Shown: positions 35,222 through 45,369 of the stretch, in pieces | Numbering within the stretch: position 1 is the stretch's first letter | Layout: every line of letters begins with the position of its first letter | Assembly (NCBI GenBank): GCA_949130495.1 | Contig: OX422211.1 | Coordinates: forward strand, 332,538,504-332,602,503 | Source of the DNA: Sambucus nigra | Taxonomy: Eukaryota; Streptophyta; Magnoliopsida; Dipsacales; Adoxaceae | Reading direction: 5' to 3' | Length of the DNA: 64,000 nucleotides | The notes under the pieces: generated by a model | The model's database searches: none | The model's input: only the letters and a program-made list of their open reading frames with translations | What the model was told of the DNA's origin: nothing | Translations under genes and position numbers: made by a program

Positions 35222-35700
35222 AGAGAAAATATGGAGGTTATGAAAAAATCTTAACAAGTTCTTTCGTTGTTAAGTCACCGATATATGTGGAGTTTATAAA
35301 AAAATCTTAACAAGTGTTTTCGTTGTTAAGTCACCGATATAGGTGGAGTTTATGAAAAAATCTTAACAAGTGTTTTCGTTGTTAAGTCACCGATATAGGT
35401 GGAGTTTATGAAAAAATCTTAACAAATGTTTTCGTTGTTAAGTCACCGATATAGGTGGGTTTTTTAGAAAAATCTTAACAAGTGTTTTCATTGTTAAGTC
35501 ACCAATATAGGTGGAGTTTATGCAAAAATCTTAACAAGTGTTTTTGTTGTTAAGTCACCGATATAGGTGGAGTTTTTAGAAAAATCTTAACAAGTATTTT
35601 CGTTGTTGAGTCACCAATATAGGTGGCATTTTTTTAAAAAAATCTTAACAAGTGTTTTCGATGTTAAGTCACCTACATAGGTGAAATTTGAGAAACTGAG
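35222..35700 (+). repeat. 56-bp tandem array in the 3' region of B
   Basis: About eight units of 56 bp with the core gtggagtttatgaaaaaatc followed by ttaacaagtgttttcgttgt and taagtcaccgatatag. Units are 80-95% alike by eye. It lies between pol and the conserved part of the antisense gene. Tandem arrays at this place are known in Tat/Ogre elements. Confidence 0.92.
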
Positions 35701-35713
35701 AAATACAGAGGAA

Positions 35714-38700
35714 TTAGGAAAGTACCTCAACAGCAGTAGGTGTGAGAACGGGAGTCACCACAGGGGCCATAATAGTAGAAACCGTTTGAGGCGGGCTCAT
35801 TGCCTCAGCAGCTTTAACGGTAGGCAAACTTCCCTCGCCAACATAAGGTACTAAAGCCAACATGGGCGCATCATCGGAAGAAGACATTGGACCTTTAAGA
35901 GATTCCCCAACGAGAGCAGTAGCATCAACCGTGGCCTTGGAGGGCAAAAGGCCACTAAGGGCAAAGGGCAGAGAGAGACTTGGGGAAAGCTGCAACAACA
36001 AAGCTAAGTGTTAGGAGTGACAAATTAATACTCAAAAAGAGAGAAATATATCTAAGCGTTACTTACCCCCGTTGTGGAACCAAAAAGAGGAACTGCAACA
36101 AGGGACCTTGACAATGCAGGAGGAAGGAGAATGTTAGCTATCAGTGATGCCACTTCCACCTAAAACGGCCCAACATATTAAAGATGATAAATAGAAAGAT
36201 GGGACAAATAAAAGATACAAGACTTGGCAAGAAATTTACCTGCGGGGCACTCTCCTCAACCACAACGAGGGGCAGAGGGACCTCCTGCTTCGATGGTAAC
36301 TCAGAAGAGGCTGCAGTAGTTCCCTCTGGTTCACCAGGCATTTCAGCAGACTCAACAGTAGCAGCCCTCGTTGTGGTTTCTTTGGCCCTATGGGAGTACA
36401 ATCTCCGTGAATAGGTAAGAATTATCAGGGGGAACAAGGAAGGGTAGTGTCTGCAGGAGAGATACCGCAATGCCCCCACAAAATGGCTTACGGCGGGCTG
36501 GGGGGACTGGGCCCTTCTTCTTCAACTCCCTGCACCAAAACATTTTCTTATTAAGAAATGAGCAAATGCAACATACCTTAAGGGTAATAAGAAATAAATA
36601 ATGCATACATTCCTCAGATCCAGAGGGAGAACGAGAAGGTATAACCACTGGTGAAGGTGGCGAGGAGGCAGCAGCAGAAAGAGCTGGGGATGGAGGATTC
36701 TCAAGCGTTTATTTCTTCTGGGTCTTGGAACCCAGCATTTTCTTCCTTGAGCTCGTTGGACCACCGATTTTAGGTACCCTCGACCTTCTTTTCTTTTTTG
36801 CCAGTGGCTCACTGGGATTAACCACGATCGTTGGAAAAGCAGTTGAAGGAGGAACGACGACAGCGCGCCATTTAAACTTGGTATTTATTCTTGCGACTTC
36901 AGCTCCAACCTGCCTCCTCAGCTCTTCATCCATCTCTGGAGACATGGGAGGGGGAATGGAGGAAATAGGAAACACCTCCAAGGGAGTTTGTGCTTGAACC
37001 TGGGCTTGGACTTCGAGGACGTTGACTTCTTGGCCTTCTTGGCAGATGGCTTAGAAGGCCCTTCCCCCATTGCAGCTTCTACCAAAAGGACGGTTGGTTT
37101 GGGATCTACAATGGCCTTAGGTTTCGTGGTGGAAGTTAGGACCATTGGGTAATGGGGGGTAGCTCCTGGGGAGATTCTTTAATTGTTTTACTCAAGGGAA
37201 ACTCAACCCCAAGCACAAAGTTCCCCTTAAGACCTAGTTCAGAAGAAGAGAAAGTAAGAACTGGGGGATATTGATGGGGGACTTAATGTACTCACGGATC
37301 ATTTCCAACTTTCCCAAATGGAACTTGGTGGCAAAGGAGGTGGATACGTCTCCTTTCCTAGTGGCACTAGGAAGGGTTACACGGCCGTCGATGGTGGACG
37401 TCACGCCAAGCACCACGGCTGCAGTATAGAGGGTGAAGGCTTCGGTAAAAGAAGCCCTTGGGTAGTTGTGTTGAAACACATGTCGAGGGGCCCCCTGATC
37501 GAACCCAAATTATCTACTACATCTATCTGGGTTGTAGGGTTCTGAGGTATATCCCCATTCAGTGTAGGAAGGAAGAAACCCGGGGGTAAATAGAAGCACC
37601 ACGACTTGCGAGAGATCTTCTACAACGGGGATGAACTTGACCATTGTGGCTGCAACAGGAAAGAAATCCCAACTATGGGAAAATGAAGACTCACTGTATG
37701 GCCTCATCACAATGGATTCTAAAGTATCAAACACTTCCATTATATCCTTTCGAATTTGCTTCTTATGGAAACACAGGAGGCATGGGAGCTTGATACCTTG
37801 CCTCACGGGCAGAGAAATTGACTTGGCAGAAATAGTAGGAAAGCCGGTGTAAAGAAATCCCATTAGAATAATGGTGTTGGCAAAATTGGCCAAGTTATAA
37901 TGGCCTAGTGATCGTGTTATGTCTATGTGGGTTCGATCCAACCAGGTGTAGAGGGACCCTCAGGCGATGGTGGCCAGGGGAAGGTTGAACCCCCTGGCCA
38001 AACGAATGGAAATATTTATTAGATCCCTCCTGGGCTGATCGTTGGGTTTCTCGGTGAGGAAGAAGCGTGAAAGAAATACGAGTATATAGGCTGGAAGTTA
38101 CAGGGATGTACCTCTACCTCGACCCGTTACAGCAATAATATCCTTCGGCGTCGGAGCTTCGAAAAAATAGCTGATGAGGGGAGTAAATGTGTCTTTGTTC
38201 GAGAAACCAGTGCAACTGCGACAGATTCGATCCAGCTCAGCTCAATCGTCAGCCTCTTCGGCATCCATGGCCTCATCATTATATGTGAACTCACCCATTA
38301 GCTCAAATCCCAGGAGTTCACAGAAGTCCTCCAGTGTAACAGTGAACTCCCCTCACGCAGTAAAGAAGGTGTGAGTTATGATGTTCCATCGAGAAACTAG
38401 CACTTGTAGCGTCGCGTTATGCTTAGAGAGGGTGAACTCCCCAAACCAGTAGGCTCGATGAATCCTAACCTTGGCAAGAGCATCAGTGTAAGAACTCTGC
38501 ATATACGTATGATAGGCACTGAAATGGGCTGGTGACCCCTCGGGTGCTTCGAAGTTAATTTGAGAATAAGGGAAGTCACCACGATCCAGATGAAAATGCA
38601 GAGTCCCCTCGGGTGGAAGATAACCCCACTTTGATGAATCCATTTCCTCATCACCCAAAAGTAAGGGGTCGAATTTGGATGCAAAATGGAAAGTCTTGCA

Positions 38701-38877
38701 TGCATCAGAAAATTTATCATCCTTGTCAAAGATAGGCGCCCGGCGATAGAAGCCTAATTGCTCTTGATAAGCAGCATTTAGGGCAGCGCCGCTAGGGGCA
38801 GCAGTAGCGCCAACAGCGACAGAGGGGGATCCTGGATGAGTGGTGGTGGCAACCTTAGAAGTGATTGAAGAAGCCAT
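35714..38877 (-). pseudogene. antisense plant mobile domain (PMD) gene of element B
   Basis: The ATG is at 38875-38877 (MASSITSKV). The PMD (PF10536) begins near 38480: RIHRAYWFGEFTLSK, SRWNIITHTF, then after an in-frame TGA at 38353, where Trp is usual, GEFTVTLEDFCELLGFEL. Further in, ISIRLARGFNLPLA, DRTHIDITRSLGHYNL and TIILMGFLYTGFP match the family's core. The region from 37145 to 35714 is Pro/Ser/Lys-rich (KPSAKKAKKSTSSKSKP) with a GT-AG intron candidate at 36608-36530 before ELKKKGPV. PMD proteins such as MAIN and MAIL1 act in plant genome stability and silencing, and PMDs also occur in transposons; the role here is unknown. Five or more stops and frameshifts mark it as decayed. Confidence 0.8.
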
Positions 38878-39760
38878 AGTAGGGTGGCGATGAATGGTAT
38901 AGATGAGTAGGAAGGGATACGAACAAAGAGGGAGCATCACAACCACGGGCGGTGGCGCAACAGATGAGAGAGAGTGAGGAGAGTAAGTAAAGAACTGGAC
39001 AACAATGGAGGTTTTCGCACAGTTTTCTCTCTCTAAGAAATATAGGAGTTTGAAGAAGATGAAGTAAAGATAAGGGTTTTGAAATAAAAGAGACGTTTGA
39101 AGCTTTTAAAGCCTGCCTTTTGAATTTCCCACCATCGCACATGCACAGCCGCCTATAATCATTTCAAATGAACACGTGGCACTTCGAGAAGTGTTCTGAC
39201 AGTTGAAAAGACAATGCCACCTCACTTACAAAGTGACACCTAGGGAACAAAAGGGGTTTCCTTTTTCAGTAAGTTTGAGTTTTGGAGCCAGAATTGTTGT
39301 CAGACATATCCAATAACTCCCAACGGAAAAGATGTCCAAACGATTCAAAAAACTACGATATCCCCTCACCACAAGTCCAAACGTTGTTTAAAGGGTGACT
39401 CAGCTACATCGGGGATAATTTCTGCTTTTTCGAACATAGCGAAACATGGCAAGGGAGAATTTCACTTACTAAGAATCAGAACGAGTATTTGAGAAGCTTA
39501 ACATGCCTTTCGAGAGAAGTTAAAGTAATAGAGCTAGAACGATTGAAGCGCAGTATAAGGAAAAAGTGGCGATGTCCCTTCATCAAAGCCCCAGCAAGCC
39601 GTAGTGATTTGGCTCAGGTACATCGGGGAGAATTTTACTTTTTCCTGGAAGTTATAACGCTGTGGTGCTAACGAAGGAAAGGAGGCCAAAATTTTTTCAC
39701 ACGGAGAAGGTTCATCGGTTTGAGAAGATTCGTTCAGACATTTATTGCTCCAACAACTCT
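38878..39760. other. upstream (promoter) side of the antisense PMD gene in B
   Basis: No gene was recognised on either strand. The 100 bp before the ATG contain short CT/GA runs typical of plant 5' leaders. The repeated theme ctcag-tacatcgggga (39409, 39615) is a minor internal repeat. Confidence 0.4.
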
Positions 39761-39777
39761 CTCCCCGAAGGGGAAAA
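39761..39777 (+). promoter_or_regulatory. polypurine tract of element B
   Basis: CTCCCCGAAGGGGAAAA lies immediately before the 3' LTR start TGTAGAGGG. The LTR's own first bases (agaggggg) are also purine-rich. Confidence 0.7.
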
Positions 39778-40970
39778 TGTAGAGGGGGCTTGAAGTTAAC
39801 TTTGAGATTAGAAGTAATTCCACATTAGTAATAGTGTTTTGGGGATTAAGGCACTGTGGCAACTCACCGAGGCAGCTCAGCGTGACAACTTGTATTTTAG
39901 CTTGTTGTGTTAGTCATATTATATCTTTGTTTATATTGACTGTAAGCTATAACGGTTGTAATGATGTAACGAGAATAATAATGAGTTTTAGTGTTAGGTC
40001 ATATGGTACTCGCGAGAGACCAGGCTTGGCAGGGCCTGGGAGAGCTTTCATGCTCTACCGAATGACCTCACCATGAGAACTTTAGAGGGACTCGGTTTGG
40101 ATAATTGAGAAGTGAGACACCATTGGGGCTTGTACTGACCATCTTAGATACACCTGGTAAAACATCGAAGGACCCTGACCGTGGAACCTCGGGCGGAGCA
40201 TCTTGGAGTTCCATTGGGCGTTGAGTTGTGAACTAGACAACCCTCTACTTAATGTCACATCTACTGTAGGTGATGTCACTAGCCAGCTAAACAATGCCAG
40301 ACCTACACTCGACTAAACCACAATGGTATCTGGGGCTGTCAGGCAGTTGGTGAGCTACCTCTACGATAACAGCCCTCTTGACACACAGTGGTTAGGCAAA
40401 AGGCATGTCTTGGCATTTAATGTTTATGATGTGGAGACAACTAGTGCATCAGACATTAATGCCGTGACATAAAGTATGAGGGATGTCTTTCATAGTCTTT
40501 AATGACCGAGTTGCCTCGGGGATGGTGTGGGGGCTATTTAAGGACCCCAACCACCCTTGATGAGGGATCGATCTTTTGAGAGTTTAAGAAGTTATTACTA
40601 GAGAGAATACACATCAGAGAGCGTTATTACAAACCAGAGGTCGTATTCATCCACCATTGTTAGTTATTAAGAAGCTTTTAATACTTAATAGAGATTCTTA
40701 TAGGTGTTTGGTGCGTTTGGTGTGTTTGGCTGCCTTCGAAGGTGTATCTAGGGTTCTTACTTCTCTCTCCCTCTAGCTAAGTTACTTCTAAGTTTCCTTA
40801 CTACTTTTCTGAGTTATACACGAGAGATTTGTGAGTTTAAACTAAGTCTTATCTTCATTGAGTTTGTGTTTGCGTGTTCTATCACTAATCCCAGGTTTTA
40901 GCTAATTAACTTATCATTACTATACTTCAAAGGAGTTACGCCTCCATCTTATCTAAAGTACCCTCTTACA
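39778..40970 (+). repeat. 3' LTR of element B
   Basis: Same ends as the 5' LTR, with a TATA-like CTATTTAAG at 40534-40542. It carries an extra 13 bp (aactcaccgaggc) near 39862. The flank cccct (40971-40975) is one mismatch from cacct on the left. Confidence 0.9.
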
Positions 40971-40975
40971 CCCCT

Positions 40976-42976
40976 TGTCTATGTTAAAAGAAAACATATC
41001 ACGTAGTTTAATTTCAACAATTTGAGATTTTTAATGCATGACATAATTGGATGACACTATATTTGATTGTATGCATTAACAGGATGGGGCAGTAAAAGAA
41101 GGGTTGGATGTCAATGCAATTACGCAAGACGATACAGTCGAATTCACCACTGAGGAAGCATGTTTAGCTTATTTATATTTTACTCAACATGATTTTTCAT
41201 TTATAGTTGAAATTTCCATATAAACCATCCTTTCAATTAATGATGTTCGTCTTGTGCATATTTTTGATGACCATGACAAGATGATTGATTGGTGTCAATA
41301 GGTTGGTCACAAGCTTTATGCGGTCGTGATCATTTTGAAATCCGACTAGCCTGTTTAGTCAGAAAGGGAAGGGTCGTACTTGGTTGTGAGTGAAATGAGC
41401 TTCATAGAAATAGAAAAGACGAGGGGGTGGACAATAAGAGGAAGATGTATTCTAGAACGTGAAAGTTTGATTGTCCCTTTCGATTGCAAGGCATTCTACA
41501 TAATGAGGTCCGTTGCGGGGTTGAAGTTGTTTGTATTCTACACAACCACGAGGTCTCTAAACACTTGTTGGACACCCTTATGCTTGTCGACTTTCACAAG
41601 AAGAAAAGAACATTCCTAGTGAGATGATCAACAATGATGTGGGCCCAAAGGAAGTACTCCTTAAATTGAAACAGAGATTGTAATACAATTGTTCATCCAT
41701 TAGAACAATATATAACACTAAAATAAAAATGAAAAATGTTGAGATTCAAGGGTGCATCGCCATGCAACAGTTGATGCATTTGCTAATGGAGAAAAATTAT
41801 GTTCACTGGCGTAGAAGGAATGAGCAAACTGGTGTGGTGGAGGATTTATTTTTCGCACATCCTACCTTTTGTTTATTGGTGAAATGCTTCTCGACGGTAC
41901 TGGTGATCGATTGCACCTACAAGACTAATCGGTATAATATGCGATTATTTGAGATGATTGGAGTCACGTCCACCAACCAATCATTTTGCATTGCATTTTC
42001 TTTTCTGAAGAATGAGAAAGTGGAGAATTTTATTTGGGCATTGCAACATTTGTTATCACTATACGAGCCAAAAGATTTGTCGTGAGTTATTGTCTCTGAC
42101 AAAAAACAATCTTGTTTAAACATGGTGCCAAAGGTGTTTCCACTTGCCTCCCTTCTATTATGTTTATTCCATGTTCAAAAAATCATAGAAGGTGAATGTC
42201 TAAAACATAACATCAAAGACCAAGATAAGAAGATATTTATGCAGGGTTGGATTTGGGTTATAGAGTCCAAGAATCCGATCGAATTTAAGAATGCATGGGT
42301 GGCTTTCCATCAAAACTGGCAAACCTACACCAATATGATAGAATATATATAGAAGAACTGTATGCCTATACATTTTTAGTTCCCACATGTGTGGAATAAT
42401 CAGGCACCCCACCGTGGCAATCGCACAACTAACAGAGTGGATCGTGCCTATGCCCAACTGAAAAAACACTTAACAAATAACACTAGTTCGTTTGCAACGA
42501 TTTGGAAGGGTATGGACGTATTGCTTGGCCACCAAGTCACTCAAATATAAATGGAGTTTCAAAAATCACTCCAATCAACCAAGCATGACCACAATGACGC
42601 GTTGTTACATGAGATCCGTGGTAGGGCATCACACTATGCCTTAGACCTAATTGTTGTGGAGATTGATTGCATGAGAACGGTGTTGAGCAAATCCTTCGAT
42701 AACACTCAATATATAGAGTTATGACGCTTACAAATAATTCGTATCATCTACAAATTAACATGTGTCCATAAGTTATCCCAATGGGAGAAGATAGGCAAGA
42801 CGATTCCGTAGAGGGCACTAGACGGTCATTGGAAGAAACTTGCCATTGTCCCGGACATTCCTCAATACCGTAAGATTGAATATACTCTCGAGATGATATT
42901 ATTTAAGAAACAATGGACTGAGGTAGGTGAAGCCATTAGAAAGATGATGTTAAGAAAGTTATTAGAAATCGCTTAA
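40976..42976 (+). pseudogene. MULE transposase of element H (main part)
   Basis: The exon cut by B resumes as LSMLKEN. A GT-AG style acceptor at 41082 opens DGAVKEGLDVNAITQ. The MULE domain (PF10551) runs from about 41845: DLFFAHPTF, VLVIDCTYKTNRYNMRLFE (catalytic Asp at 41909), GVTSTNQSFCIAFSFL and WALQHL. A TGA at 42083 precedes VIVSDKKQSCLNMVP (second Asp) and LLLCLFHVQKII. C-terminal motifs are VWNNQAPHRGNRTTNRVD and HLTNNTSSF. Stops include 42350, 42377 and 42548. This subfamily (with a C-terminal protease) is common in plants and is annotated FAR1/MuDR-like. It catalyses cut-and-paste transposition. Confidence 0.88.
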
Positions 42977-43823
42977 CCCTCTTGCACACCTTTGATCAAG
43001 CGGGTACAAATTCATCAAAATGGTAGGCCACCTAAGGGAAAAAGTCTGTTGATATTTTTACCAAAATAAACCTTTATGATTGGGAGCAGGATGTACCGTC
43101 CACAGTTGAGCTTAAAAAAATATTTTTAAACAAGACCCCATTGACGGACGTGAAACCGAAGACATGGTCTAGGTAAAAGAAGATGTATATCAAACACGTT
43201 TTGGAGTTCTTCCAATCGTTTGTGGTAGATATAAATGATGTCAAATCAGATGGGAACTATGGATATAGGGACACTTCCTAAGGATCTGGGGTGGGGGATG
43301 GACTAAAACATTCTCTTGCTATTTGTAGTCACTGTTGTTCAAGCTACGTAAGGAGACACCGTCTTGGGCTATAATTATGAACTCTTATAATATTGAGGAT
43401 TACGAGAGGAGATTGGACTATTTGAGACACTCATGCACAAGCGAGCATTGGTTTATCATGCCAGAGTTTGGCTATCTTGCAGCTAATGCACTTAAGCTAA
43501 TGGTTGCAATGATATCCAAATTACAATGCTTAACTTTTGTTCCATTTGAAGTTAGGCCAAAATCTTCGATGGAAGAAAATCACATCATCTTTATCCTCAA
43601 CGTATCTAATACTCATTGGGTGAATTTAAAATGCACACGATTTTATCCCATACCACCAATTGCCTCTCACTGGAGATCGAGGACCCATCAAGATTCCATA
43701 GAGTGGCCTACTATGTTCAAGTCTCGCTTACAAACGTTTCAGAATATATGTCCCAAAGACATTGTGACGAAAAAACCATGTTTGATATCATCCGATGAAG
43801 ATGAGGACATAACGATGGCTTAA
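42977..43823 (+). pseudogene. OTU-like cysteine protease domain of element H
   Basis: Follows the transposase as the same gene's C-terminal part. The link region has basic NGRPPKGKKS. The OTU entry motif reads KSDGNYGYRD, where the family has DGNCGFR; the catalytic Cys codon (43258-43260) is TAT, Tyr. After a frameshift, MPEFGYLAANALK, LQCLTFVPFEVRP, then NTHWVNLK (catalytic-His region at 43614) and PIPPIASHW follow. These are recurrent in plant MULE proteins with an OTU-like domain. The role in transposition is not known; deubiquitination of host factors has been suggested for related proteases. Without the Cys this copy cannot be active. Confidence 0.75.
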
Positions 43824-44119
43824 ATTTAACTTATTTGTAATATTTTATTAATAGGATTGATTGGTAAAAGTCTTATGGATGATTGTAACTTTTTGTGCAA
43901 ATATTGGTTACATGTAAATTGGTTCACGCAATTATTGGTTTCCAATAATTTTTTTTAGCAATTATTAGTTATATGTAGATGATTGAAATTGGTTCTATGT
44001 AAATTGATCCCACCAATTAGTTATCTCTTGATAAATAAATTATTTCATTTAAATTGGATAAATCAAGATTACATATCACTAAATCACATATACATTAAAT
44101 CACATATAACAAACTAACA
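43824..44119. other. 3' flank of the H transposase gene
   Basis: AT-rich with short repeats of the form attggttacatgtaaattgg (43903, 43990). No gene was recognised. Confidence 0.4.
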
Positions 44120-45030
44120 TACGGTCGCTTGATACCGTATATGATAAACTAGCATTTTCTTCTAATCAAATCTAGCCCAACCACGGTTGAATCCCACCAT
44201 GCCTTTTATACAGAAAGTTGAAGGATTTTTTAATCCAAATACCACGGCCACTTGAGACATTATATTATAAGCTCGCGATTTCTTCTTTTCGGATGTGACC
44301 TAACCACGGTTGGATCCCATCGTGCCTTTTATACAGAAAGTTGAAGGATTTTTTAATCCATATACCACGACCACTTGAAACTGTATATTATAAACTCATA
44401 GTTTCATCTTGCTGGATGTGACCCAACCATGGTTGGATACCACTGCGCCTTTTATACATAATGTTGAAGGATGTTTTAACTCATACACCATGACCACTTG
44501 AGACCATATATTATAAACTAGAGGTTTCTTCTTACCGGATGTGCACCAACCACTATTTGATCCCACCGTACCTTTTATACATAATTGAAGGATTTTTTTA
44601 ACCCAAATACCATGGTAACTTGAGACCATATATTATAACTCGGTGGGGACACTACATCGTAAGAGGTACAGACATGGTCACACCACACCGAATGTGACCC
44701 AACCACGGTTGGATCCTATCGTGCCCTTTATATAGAAAGGTAAAGGATTTTATAACCCAAATACCACAACCACTTGAGACCGTATATTATAACTTAGCGG
44801 GGACACCACACCGTAAGAGATACATACACGGTCACACCACACTGCATGTTACCCAACTATTATTGGATCCCATTATGCCTTTTACGCAGAAAGTTAAAGT
44901 ATTTTTTAACCTAAATTATACGTCCACTTGAGACCGTATAGTATAAATTTGCAGTTACTTCTAGCCGTATGTGATGGTACCACGGTTGGATGCCCCCGTG
45001 TATGTTATGCCACAATTTTAAGGACTTTTT
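44120..45030. repeat. 122-bp tandem array in element H
   Basis: Seven units with the markers ccacggttggatccca, ccttttatacagaaagttga and cacttgagaccgtatatta. Marker spacings are about 123, 123, 122, 153, 156 and 133 bp. The two longer units carry an added ggggacaccacaccgtaag-type block. The array lies between the 3' ends of the convergent transposase and PMD genes. Confidence 0.88.
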
Positions 45031-45369
45031 CACCCTATCACAATGCATTCAATATTGAATCATATATTTACAATGAATTACGCTATCATGATCCAATAAT
45101 CAATAATGTATTTACAATGAATCATGCTATCACCCAAACACAGTGAATCAAATATACAAGAAAATTAAAGGATTGATAATATAGTTCACGCATTCCCTCA
45201 CATTCAAAATTCAAACAGATGTTTACATTCAAACACATAATACAATATTGTTCATATAAACTACTTATTTCAAAATTGTTCCAACATGTGATAATTCAAA
45301 ATTGTGCATAATTTATAATCAAATTATTTTAAATACAGTTACAATGAAATTGTTCCAACAAATTCTATC
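45031..45369. other. spacer between array and PMD gene in H
   Basis: AT-rich. Short direct repeats of tatttacaatgaat (45064, 45109). No gene was recognised. Confidence 0.4.

Larger units (their letters stand above)
26504..40970 (+). mobile_element. full-length Tat-lineage Ty3/gypsy retrotransposon B
   Basis: Two LTRs (1173 and 1193 bp; TGTAGAGGG..CCCTCTTACA), tRNA-Arg PBS, gag, protease, RT, RNase H, second RNase H, integrase, 3' region with tandem array and antisense PMD gene, PPT. It is 14,467 bp. Flanks are cacct and cccct, a 5-bp duplication with one mismatch. About 29 differences in some 355 aligned LTR bases (by eye, roughly 8%) mean an old insertion. Confidence 0.9.

Noticed and set aside
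38353..38946. Host gene for a MAIN-like PMD protein
   Set aside because: It lies between pol and the 3' LTR of a complete retrotransposon and is broken by stops; it is part of the element.
43335..43823. Ulp1-type protease call for the H C-terminal domain
   Set aside because: The DGN(C)GFR-like entry motif and the PIPPIASHW tail fit the OTU-like domain of plant MULEs better than Ulp1.
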